From: Zizania palustris
Lineage: Eukaryota > Streptophyta > Magnoliopsida > Poales > Poaceae
Assembly: GCA_019279435.1 (NCBI GenBank)
Contig: JAAALK010000082.1
Coordinates: 16,583,116 to 16,647,115, forward strand
DNA: 64,000 nt
Reading direction: 5' to 3'
Both the position numbers and the translations under genes were made by a program. Of this stretch, positions 55,339 through 64,000 are shown in pieces. The notes below the pieces were generated by a model. It saw only the letters and a program-made list of their open reading frames with translations. It did no database searches and was not told where the DNA came from. Every line of letters starts with the position of its first letter. Within the stretch, counting starts at the first letter, position 1.

Positions 55339-57801
55339 ATGGATAGAGGCAGTAAAATTCCTCTGTTCGATGGGACAGATTTTGCATACTGGAAGGTGCG
55401 CATGGAGGCTTACTTGTTAAGCCAAGGAAATGCAATTTGGGAGATTGTGGACTCACAATACTCCATCCCTGATACCCGCACCACTCAAACTGAAAAAGAT
55501 CAGTATATTGCCAACTCGAAGGCAAGGAACATACTGTTCATTGGTTTGAGTCGGAGTGAGTTTGATAGGGTGCAGCACCTTAGGACTGCTAGGGAAATTT
55601 GGACAACACTCACTGTCTTTCATGAGGGCTCTGCTCAGATCAAGGCCAGGCGCCAAAGCACCTACAATCAACAGTATCATCTGTTTGTGCAGGCACCTGG
55701 TGAATCTGTAGATGCCATGTTTTCTCGCTTTGACGCGATAGTGAGTAACTTGCGATCCAACGGGACGCTTGCTTACAGTGATCACGATAGGGCTATCAAA
55801 CTTCTCTATGCACTTGACCGTAGCATATGGGAGGTGAAGATATCTAGCATTGAGGAGTCCACAGGCTATGACACTCTAACCTGTGATGAACTTTTTAGCA
55901 AGCTGAAGTCCACAGAGATTGCCAAGGCATCTCTTGCTGTGCACAGAAGCTCTTTGCCACAGCCATTGGCATTGGTTTCTAGCACGAGCCGTGGCACCAC
56001 TGCAGAACCAAGCACATCAGGCACTTGTGTTCTTGCAGATGGTTTTGCTTTGTCCTCCCTGGTCTCCGTCACAAAGGAGCAGGTGGATACTCTAGCTGAT
56101 GATGAGCTTGCTCTCATTGCCCGGAGGTTCACCCGCTTTCATCATGAGAGACGGGATCAGAGGAGAAGTGGTTTTAGTGGCTGTTATGAATGTGGCGACA
56201 CCTCTCACATTAAGGCCAATTGCCCCAAGGTCAAAAAGAGAGATGAGAGTGACCGCCCCAAATTCCACAAAAAGGAGAGGAAGCCCTTTGTGAAGGGCAA
56301 GCGCGGCAAGATGGCTAAGAAAGTAGCCAAGGCCGCTTCCAGAGCATTTGTTGCTGCTCTCAGCGACATCGACACATCCTCAACTGAGGAGTCGAGCTCT
56401 GAGGAGGAGGAGTCCCCAAGGAAGGAGGACAAGAAGGACAAGAAGGGACGTGACTTCACCGGCCTTTGTTTCATGGCCGACAGCGATCACAGCGGCGATG
56501 AGCTTGACTCATCTGAGGTAAACCTATCATCTGACCAGCTTCTAATTAAATTAGATGAGCTGAATGAAGTTGTGCTAGGTCAGGATAGATTGCTTGTGCA
56601 AGCCGCTAGAGAAAGAAAAGACCTTAGACTTAGGCTAGAATCTGTATCTACTGAATATGCCATGCTTAAGTCTAAATATGATGATGCTGATTGTGAATCA
56701 TGTTCTGTTGTCATGAGTGAGCTTGCTCAGTTGCGCTATGTACATGCTCAAACTCTCTCTGAGCTTGAGACTGCACAGAAGCAGCTTGTGGAGGTGGATT
56801 CTAGACCTCGTGATATTATTGATTGCATGAACTGCTCTTTATTGCGCAATAGCATTAATTTACGTGATAAGCATGTTCATGATTTAGAGGCTAGATTGGA
56901 GAGGGCCGGTAGTTCTAAGGATGTGCAACCTGTTTGTGACACTTGCATCACCCTTAAGGACCAGCTAGGCACTGTCAGAGAGCGAGCTGAGAACCTCATG
57001 TCAGAAAATGAATACCTTCTTTCTGTGGTGAATAAATGCACTGAAGGGAAGGGTAGGATGGATTTGCTCTTGGCCAAGACCAAGTTGTGTGCTGACAGAG
57101 CCGGGGTAGCTCTAGGTTTGGGTTTTGAGAGGATAGCTTCAGACAGTAAAACCAAAACTGTTTTCACCTCTCCCACCACCCTAGAGAAAGAGAGAGCTCT
57201 GTTGGACACCCCATCAGCCAAAAAGCCTACCCACCCACCAAAGAAAACCACTCCTCCTGTCAGGAAAAATCCTCCTAAGAAAGCCACTCAGAAGAAACCC
57301 AAGGAGCCTGTGAGAGTTGCTCCTATGACCCATGAGAGTGCCCCCAGGAGAGTGTTTCATTGTTCTTATTGTCAGCGGGCGGGTCATTTGATTGGTTTCT
57401 GTTTCCGTCGCATCAAGGATGAGCGACGTGCACAGGCGATGAGCTATCAGGACATGCACTACCCATCTTTAGGTATGCATGAGTCTGAGTATTACTCTCG
57501 TCCTGTTTTCGAGGCTCCTCGTGCTTCTCGGAGAGGTTTTGCTCCTCGAGGTGTTCTCCATGTTCCATATGGTGGTAGACCTCGGGCGAGTAGCTTTGTA
57601 CCTCGTCAGAGTAGGAGACCTCTACATGCTTTTCGTTCTTTGCATGTAGGTAGACCTCGCACTTTGTATCATGCTGATTTTCTTGTGCGTAGACCGTCTA
57701 CTTTTACTGTGCCTACTACTCGTGTCACTCAGTGCTGGATGCCTCGTCATTATTTTACTCACCCCAGCACTGAGCGATCGAGACGTTCTTTTCATGTGTA
57801 G
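55339..57801 (+). CDS. gag of Sirevirus G
   Basis: An intact 820-codon frame, starting at the first ATG after the primer site. Residues 1-150 form the copia capsid (FAYWKVRMEAYLLSQGNAIW, LRTAREIWTTLTVFHEGS). A CCHC knuckle, CYECGDTSHIKANC, is at residue 282, followed by a Lys-rich patch and a Ser/Glu stretch. A long coiled-coil region covers roughly residues 395-580. A second CCHC, CSYCQRAGHLIGFC, begins at about residue 675, then an Arg-rich tail. Long gag with two knuckles and coiled coil is the Sirevirus pattern. It forms cytoplasmic particles that package the RNA. The frame ends at TAG 57799-57801, and protease continues in the same frame right after it. Confidence 0.92.
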   Translation: MDRGSKIPLFDGTDFAYWKVRMEAYLLSQGNAIWEIVDSQYSIPDTRTTQTEKDQYIANSKARNILFIGLSRSEFDRVQHLRTAREIWTTLTVFHEGSAQIKARRQSTYNQQYHLFVQAPGESVDAMFSRFDAIVSNLRSNGTLAYSDHDRAIKLLYALDRSIWEVKISSIEESTGYDTLTCDELFSKLKSTEIAKASLAVHRSSLPQPLALVSSTSRGTTAEPSTSGTCVLADGFALSSLVSVTKEQVDTLADDELALIARRFTRFHHERRDQRRSGFSGCYECGDTSHIKANCPKVKKRDESDRPKFHKKERKPFVKGKRGKMAKKVAKAASRAFVAALSDIDTSSTEESSSEEEESPRKEDKKDKKGRDFTGLCFMADSDHSGDELDSSEVNLSSDQLLIKLDELNEVVLGQDRLLVQAARERKDLRLRLESVSTEYAMLKSKYDDADCESCSVVMSELAQLRYVHAQTLSELETAQKQLVEVDSRPRDIIDCMNCSLLRNSINLRDKHVHDLEARLERAGSSKDVQPVCDTCITLKDQLGTVRERAENLMSENEYLLSVVNKCTEGKGRMDLLLAKTKLCADRAGVALGLGFERIASDSKTKTVFTSPTTLEKERALLDTPSAKKPTHPPKKTTPPVRKNPPKKATQKKPKEPVRVAPMTHESAPRRVFHCSYCQRAGHLIGFCFRRIKDERRAQAMSYQDMHYPSLGMHESEYYSRPVFEAPRASRRGFAPRGVLHVPYGGRPRASSFVPRQSRRPLHAFRSLHVGRPRTLYHADFLVRRPSTFTVPTTRVTQCWMPRHYFTHPSTERSRRSFHV

Positions 57802-59370
57802 GCGACAGGTCGAGGCTTGGAGGGCACGTGGATCATGGACTCCGGTTGTTCGCGCCACATGACCGGAGATGCAGCTTGGTTCTCCAGCCTCACAACAACC
57901 AAGCAAAGGGAACATATCACCTTCGGAAACAATCGAAGGAGTAGAGTGAAAGGTAAAGGTGTGGTAAGGATTAACACGAACTTCACTCTCAAAGATGTTG
58001 CTTTGGTTGAGAACCTGGGATACAATTTGTTGTCTGTATCTCAGTTGCTTGATGAGGGCTTCGAAGTGCGATTTCATCGCGATACTTCGCAAGTGCTCAA
58101 TTCTGATGGCGTTGTGGTATGTAAGATCTTTAGGGTTGGGAGAGTTTTTGGAGCTGATTTTTAGAGTCGTCTGGTTCTTCTCATTGTCTTGTTGCACATT
58201 CGACTTCTGAGCTTTGGAAGTGGCATAGGAGACTAGGGCATATGAGCTTTGAGTTGCTCGCTCGTTTGAGCGCCCTAGGCTTGATCCGAGGATTGCCCAA
58301 GCTCAAGTTTGAGAAGAATTTAGTTTGCGCTCCTTGTCGACATGGAAAAATGATTGCCGCTTCGCATTCGCCAGTCACCACTGTGATGACTGAACAACCC
58401 GGAGAACTTCTCCATATGGACACTGTAGGTCCTTCTCGGGTTAGTTCTTTAGGCGGCAAGTGGTATGTACTTGTTATTGTCGACGATTTCTCTCGCTACT
58501 CTTGGGTCTTCTTTCTTGCCAGCAAGGATGAAGTGTTTTCACACTTTCGGAGCTTGGCTTTGAGACTTTTACTGAACTCCCTGGTGCATTAAAATTCATT
58601 CGAAGCGATAATGGCACTGAGTTCAAAAATAGTCTCTTTGTTGACTTTTGCATGGAGCATGGCATAGAACATCAATTCTCTGCTCCGCGGGTTCCTCAAC
58701 AGAACGGTGTTGTTGAGAGGAAAAACCGCACTTTGGTTGAGATGGCTAGGACGATGCTTGATGAGCATAGGACTCCTAGAAAATTCTGGGCTGAGGCAAT
58801 GAACACAGCATGTTACATCTCAAACCGAATTTTCTTGCGCTCAATTTTAAATTTGACATCTTATGAGCTGCGTTTTGGGAGACAGCCCAAGGTTACTCAT
58901 CTTCGAGTTTTTGGCTGTCGCTGCTTTATCCTAAAACGTGGTAACTTGGATAAATTTGAGTCGCGATATTCTGACGGGATCTTTTTGGGTTATACTACTC
59001 ATGGTCATTCTTATCGTGTTTATAACTTGGAAACTAACACTGTCATCGAGTCATGTGATGTGACTTTTGATGAATCAACCCCCTCTGTTAGTTCTGCTCT
59101 TGAACAGGCAAATGAACACGACATGGAACAGACCTTATTCGAAGACGAAGATCCCGGAGAATTCGAGGATGATCCCCTACTACCCTCGACATCAACCCCC
59201 GAAGCTGACCCAGCTTCTACTACTTCGGCACGAGGTCCCGAAGCTACTACCTCAACATCGGTCATCTTGGACCACTCCAACGCACAAGTTGAGGGGGAGA
59301 CTGCATCCCGCCGCGAGGCTCCACATCATGTCCAAAGGATGCACCCTCCCGAGCAGATCATTGGTGAGCT
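57802..59370 (+). pseudogene. Protease and integrase of Sirevirus G
   Basis: In frame with gag after the TAG, the protease motif MDSGCSRHMTGD starts at 57835. TAG at 58162-58164 plus a frameshift break the link to the pre-integrase domain (58242 on, FELLARLSALGLIRGLPKLK). Integrase shows all three acidic sites: LLHMDTVGPSR, RSDNGTEF and NGVVERKNRT. A second frameshift near 58560 separates the first from the others. Frame 58652-59947 carries the end of integrase and the linker without a stop. This is the only integrase in the window with the full triad. Confidence 0.9.
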
Positions 59371-60966
59371 TGATCAAAGGGTAACTCGTTCTCATGCCCA
59401 TTTCACTAATGCTGCTTTTGTTGCTTCTTTCGAGCCCTTAGATGTTAGTCATGCACTTTCTGATTCTAGTTGGATCAATGCCATGCATGAAGAGCTTGAG
59501 AATTTTGAAAGAAACCAAGTCTGGACTTTAGTTGATCCTCCACCAAATGTTCATTTCATAGGAACAAAATGGATTTTCAAAAATAAACAAGGGGAGGATG
59601 GAACAATTGTTAGAAATAAGGCTAGACTTGTAGCTCAGGGCTTTTCTCAACTAGAAGGGATTGATTTTACTGAAACTTTTGCACCTGTTGCTCGCCTTGA
59701 GGCCATTAGGATTTTGCTTGCCTTTGCGACATCCCGAGGATTCAAACTCTATCAAATGGATGTCAAAAGTGCTTTTCTTAATGGCTTCATAGGTGAAGAT
59801 GTTTATGTAAAACAACCCCTGGTTTTGAAAACCCCAAGTACCCACATAAAGTCCTTAAACTTCATAAGGCTCTTTATGGACTCAAGCAGGCCCCTCGGGC
59901 TTGGTATGATAGACTTAAGTCTTTTCTGCTTGAGCGAGGGTATTTGATGGGCTCTGTTGATAAAACTTTGTTTACTCTCAAGCATGGCAAAGATTTCCTC
60001 CTAGTTCAGATTTATGTGGATGATATCATCTTTGGTGGCTCTTCTCATGCTTTGGTTGCTGAGTTTGCAGATACCATGAGCAGGGAGTTTGAAATGTCGA
60101 TGATGGGTGAACTCACCTTTTTCCTTGGTTTGCAAATCAAGCAAAGCAAACAAGGCACTTTCGTCCACCAGACGAAGTACACCAAGGACCTGCTCAAGAA
60201 ATTCGACATGTCCGATGCGAAGCCCCTCGCCACTCCAATGGCTACATCTGTAGCGTTGGACCCTGACGAAGATGGAGAAGCCGTAGATCAGAAGGAGTTC
60301 CGGAGCATGATCGGCTCCCTCCTCTACTTGACTGCCACGAGGCCGGACATACACTTCGCTGTGTGTCTGTGCGCTCGTTTTCAGGCTTCGCCACGAGCTT
60401 CGCACCGCCAAGCGGTTAAGCGCATTCTAAGGTATCTCAAACACACCCTTGAGTTTGGCATATGGTATTCATCGTCTTCATCTTTATGTCTTAGAGGTTA
60501 TTCAGATGCGGATTTTGCTGGGTGTAGAATTGATAGGAAGAGTACCTCTGGTACTTGTCATTTTCTGGGTACATCTCTGGTTTGCTGGTCTTCCCGCAAA
60601 CAGTCTAGTGTTGCACAATCAACGGCTGAGGCTGAATATGTTGCTGCAGCTAGCTGTTGCTCTTAGATTTTGTGGATGATTTCCACTTTGCGGGATTTCG
60701 GGTTAGATTATAAGAGTGTTCCACTTCTCTGTGATAACACTAGTGCTATTTGTATTGCAAACAACCCAGTTCAGCACTCCAGAACCAAACACATTGATGT
60801 ACGGTATCATTTTCTCAGAGATCACAATGAGAAGGGTGATATTGAACTTCAATATGTTGATACCCAACACCAGCTTGCCGATATTTTTACAAAACCCCTC
60901 GATGCTTCTCGATTTGCTTACTTGCGTGGGGAACTTGGCATTTGTCACCCCTACGGCATTTTGTGA
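59371..60966 (+). pseudogene. Reverse transcriptase and RNase H of Sirevirus G
   Basis: RT motifs: WIFKNKQGEDGTIVRNKARL, FAPVARLEAIRILLAFATSR and QMDVKSAFLNGF. A one-base loss in a C run near 59815 then shifts the frame. Frame 59944-60666 holds YVDDIIFGG near 60013, GLQIKQSKQGTF and RNase H (DADFAGCRIDRKSTSGT, TAEAEYVAAASCCS), ending at TAG 60664-60666. The last part (60667-60966) has CDNTSAI, KHIDVRYHFLRDHN and HQLADIFTKPLD. The final stop at 60964-60966 overlaps GAGGGGGAG. Two breaks keep this from being one enzyme. Confidence 0.9.
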
Positions 60967-62216
60967 GGGGGAGCTGATTTTCATTGTCTTGCATATGCTC
61001 ATTATGTGTGGAATTGCACTTACATCTTTTGCTATTATATGCCTGCTTTTAATTCAAAGAAATCATGACAGCTCAGCTCTATGAAATATGTCTGGAACAT
61101 TGATTGTGCATGATGTTTTATTTTCTAAAATCCAAACTTGCTCACCGCACAATCTTGTATCTAGCTTGTTTAGGCTGGACTGCTTTTAGCTATCTTTTAT
61201 CTACTTGACAGCAAGACACTGTTCTTTGGATGCTAAAATTTGCAACTTGAAAAATGTGTTCATTATTCATGGATATTCATCAAAATATTTCATTCATCTG
61301 AATCAAAATCAAAAATCCATGATTTGCCTGGTTTAATTGAAAAGATCCAGGAGGGTTTGTTTGTCGCACTACTCTATTCTGGACAGCTTACCATTGCACT
61401 TTGGTCTGAACTGGGATAGTGTAGTGTATGCCAAAATCACCGCCTTAAGCTTCATATGGCTTTCATGCCTAGGCTTGGCTTGATTGGAAAGTATAAGGTG
61501 GACAAACAAATAACCCCTGGCATTAAGAAAAGAACAACAAAATTAATTAATCATCAAGTTTGCTTTGACAGCTCCTTTTTGAACAAGCCTTGTCTGTCTA
61601 GGGTAGAATTTGTTAGTTTTGCGCAGTCCTTGCCTTCACATGTCTAGCTGCTTTGATTAAGTGGTGATGCTTTTATCTTAAAATGACAAAATCACATGCC
61701 ATCATCTTGTTTCACAGATTGTTAAATTGAGCTGAGCACATGATCATTAGTTTTAATGTTGGCATATTTTTGCATTATATGTCCTTGCAATTCTATTCAT
61801 TTCGAAGCTTTGCATCTTTTGGTTGCTCCTTGATGCTTGCATTGCCAAAGGGGGAGAGGTTTGCTATGTTCTCTGCCGCAAGAAGGCCTAATTTTGAAGG
61901 GGGGAGAGATTTTTGACATAAAGGGGGAGAAAAATTTGCTTAACTCAGGGGGAGTTCTTATCAAGGGGAGATTTGCCAAAAGGGCTTTTACTCTTTTGAG
62001 AAAGGGGGAGAAAAATTTCTTTTATCAAGTGACATTATCAAGGGGAGATTTGCCAAAAAGGGCTTTTACTCTTTTGAGAAAGGGGGAGAAAAATTTCTTT
62101 TATCAAGTGACATGCTTTGGCTCTTTTCTGAGTTTTTATGGTCACTTGTGTGCTGAAAGTTTTTAAATTTTCTTGAACTTGGATTTGGTTGTCAATGCAC
62201 TCATCAAGGGGGAGAT
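60967..62216 (+). other. Non-coding spacer of G with multiple polypurine tracts
   Basis: No env-like frame is seen. From about 61848 to 62216 there are eight or nine purine tracts of the AAAGGGGGAG type; the last (AAGGGGGAGAT, 62206-62216) abuts the 3' LTR. A 77-bp duplication covers part of this cluster. Multiple polypurine tracts here are a recognised Sirevirus feature. Confidence 0.8.
61961..62115 (+). repeat. 77-bp tandem duplication carrying purine tracts
   Basis: Two nearly identical units start TCAAGGGGAGATTTGCC at 61961 and 62038. Each contains AAGGGGAG and AAAGGGGGAG tracts and ends TTATCAAGTGACAT. They differ by about one added A. Confidence 0.9.
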
Positions 62217-64000
62217 TGAGAAACCAAGGGTGGTTTCGGTGTATGTGATGAGTGATTGACAGGATTATTTGCCCTCTGTTCGAAGGGTACCTCCGAAGGG
62301 GCTTCGAAGGTGGTACCTCCGAAGGGTGTTCGGAGGTGTGTCACCGGAGTGTGTTCGGTGTTTGCTTGGTGCAGCTGTGCAGTGGAGTGTGCCTGTCGGA
62401 GGGGTCCGGCAGTACACGATGACTGGGTTCGTACCGATGGCTTCGGTACTTTGGGCGGTACACCGGAGTGTGTGCCGGAGGTTGCTAACCCGGAGAGGTC
62501 TCCGGAGTACTGGATACACTTGTTTGCTTTTTTGTGGTGTGCAGGGACTTCGGAGGCGACGGACAAGGTTCGAGCCTGGTGAACCTGGGTCAAGCGGGAG
62601 GCTTGATGCCAGGGGAGCGGGGAGCTCCGTCACGGTGGCTGCGAAGGTGGTCCGGGTCGGTCCTCGGGTCGAGTCGTGCCAGGTGAAGGCAGAGAGTGCG
62701 GAGCGTGGCTCCGGCTGAAGGTACTCCGAGACAAAGTCCTCGGAGGTGAGGCACTTCGAAGGTACTCCGGATGGAGTGACTTCGGAGTTGGATGGAACAA
62801 GTCCTCTGCGGAGGCAAGGAGTTCGAAGTGTGCTCCGGAGGGAGACACTCGAAGGTTACCCGACGAAGGTCTCAAAAGTCGAGGCGCATCGAAGGCATGG
62901 TCCGGGTGAGGCTCGTCGAGGAGTGTGCTCGGAGTGAGACACTGCGACGGAGTGTTCATGGAATGCTTCATGCGGAGGCCTTGGACGAAGGAGGGACTTC
63001 GAAGGGTGGTACTCCGAAGGTGGGGCTTCGGAGTGAGGATGACTTGAGGTGCTTCGGCCTGCATGGCTTCGGTACACGGACGGACGGTGTTCGAGCTGGG
63101 AGTAGCTGCGAAGCCGTGGTGATCCACTCCGGAGGTGGTGGTGCGAAGGCCCAAGGGCTTTGACGGCTTCGGCTTAAAACCGTCACTGTATCGAAGGACT
63201 TCTTCGGCGGAGCGAAGGCCAACAGGCTGCAGGCTTCTCGCCAAAGCTATCGCACCCTCCGGTGCGAAGGGAGGTTCCAGAAGTCAACACTGTAAAGGCT
63301 GACACTGTCTGTTCTGAAAAAGGCTGACACTGTCCCCTCTGCAGTTGACAGAGAAGCCTCCAAAATAAAGGTGGACTACCTTTTGTACCCCTTAGTTCTG
63401 TAGAGACAAAATGGATGTAAACCCTAGGGGTAAAGTAGTCACTTCCTTAGGATGAAGCCGTGGGCTATAAATATGGGGGCTCGGTAGGTAACATTCAACA
63501 CTTTGAGCATTTACTGTTGAGCTCCTGTAGACAGACCTCGCTGTATTCATTCTGAGTTCAATTTATTTCAGTGTTCCTTGTTCAAGCGGCGAAGCCCTGT
63601 TTCTGTGTGCTTTTGCTTGAACTCGCGTTGCATACCTCGCTAGTTTTTAGTGCACCGAAGCCTGTTGAGGCGAGGGTTGTTTTTCGTGCGAGGTGTGCTT
63701 TGTCAGTGAGCATTCGCTCTGTGTAACAGGAGGTGTAACCTCGCTGCTTACTAGCGTAGCCCTGACCGAGGCCCGTTTTGCTTCTTGTGTCGAAGCCCTT
63801 AGCGTAGTCCGTTTTGTGTGCGTGTAGACCTTCGCGTACGAAGCCCAGCACCAGTTGCTGCCGCCAAGTACTTGGTCGAAGTCCTCAGAGGGCTGTTCAC
63901 TCGTGCGAAGGGTGAAGTGCGAAGCTTGCTCGGAGCACCTAGTGTGCGAAGCCTGCACTGACTTAGCAGAGTAGATTTTCAAGGGTTGTTAGTGGAGCGA
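62217..64000 (+). repeat. 3' LTR of Sirevirus G (partial)
   Basis: It starts TGAGAAACC after the polypurine tract and runs 1,784 bp to the window end. It is collinear with the 5' LTR. TATAAATA is at 63466-63473. Visible differences from the 5' LTR are few and mostly C/T or G/A. Confidence 0.95.

Larger units (their letters stand above)
53264..64000 (+). mobile_element. Element G: young Sirevirus (Ty1/copia), 3' LTR runs off window
   Basis: 5' LTR 53264-55274 (2,011 bp), primer site 55277, gag, protease, integrase, RT and RNase H to 60966, spacer, polypurine tract, 3' LTR from 62217. By offset (8,927) the 3' LTR should end about 200 bp past the window. The LTR pair differs at only about nine sites that I could see, nearly all transitions, plus a 26-bp unit. 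The 5' flank gagta (53259-53263) is the expected duplication. It is inserted in exon 4 of C's antisense gene. Confidence 0.95.

Noticed and set aside
60967..62216. An env-like gene after pol in G, as reported for some Sireviruses.
   Set aside because: No long frame, signal peptide or membrane segment is visible; the stretch is AT-rich with polypurine tracts.

Overview
The window looks like repeat-rich nuclear DNA from a flowering plant, most likely a grass. That placement is an inference from the family content and from GC-rich third codon positions in parts of the Ty3 polyproteins, not from any species-diagnostic gene. I see no intact host gene, rRNA, tRNA or CRISPR array. Almost every base can be assigned to an LTR retrotransposon, and the elements are nested inside one another. 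I name them J, H, A, I, E, F, B, K, D, C and G.

Left block (1-6454). The 3' end of a Ty3/gypsy element (J, 1-1387) sits inside the reverse transcriptase of a Sirevirus-type Ty1/copia element (H, 1388-5573). H is followed by about 0.9 kb of unidentified, gene-like low-copy sequence (5574-6454).

Central block (6455-45780). The frame is a Tat-lineage Ty3/gypsy element (A) on the minus strand: 3' LTR at 6455-7011, polyprotein remains at 43506-45780, and an antisense gene on the plus strand between them (7240-9949, 22283-22844, 43227-43319). Two elements split that antisense gene. One is a complete Tekay/Del chromovirus (I, 9950-22282, target duplication tcggc). The other is a Sirevirus on the minus strand (E, 22845-43221, duplication atggt). 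E is itself split by a solo Sirevirus LTR (F, 27066-29196, duplication cttgg) and by a non-autonomous LTR element with 0.97-kb LTRs (B, 34345-41313, duplication agaaa/agaac). B has no recognisable gag or pol, but carries an intron-containing antisense gene and a 26-bp-period array of small palindromes in its leader.

Right block (45781-64000). Reverse-oriented Sirevirus scraps (K, 45781-47686) adjoin a decayed Ty1/copia gag-protease-integrase stretch (D, 47687-49592). D is interrupted by a minus-strand element (C, 49593-53263) that carries an antisense gene of the same family as B's. C is in turn interrupted by a young Sirevirus (G, from 53264 past the window end), whose two LTRs differ at only about nine positions that I could see plus one 26-bp repeat unit.

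How the parts relate. The coding regions are gag (particle), protease, integrase, reverse transcriptase and RNase H, in copia order (integrase before RT) or gypsy order (integrase last). All are broken by stops, frameshifts or insertions, and four integrases have lost a catalytic acidic residue. Most stops fit C-to-T change at CAG, CGA or CAA codons, as expected from silenced, methylated DNA. The recurrent theme worth attention is the antisense gene with its own TATA box, placed next to the polypurine tract and 3' LTR of three separate elements (A, B, C).
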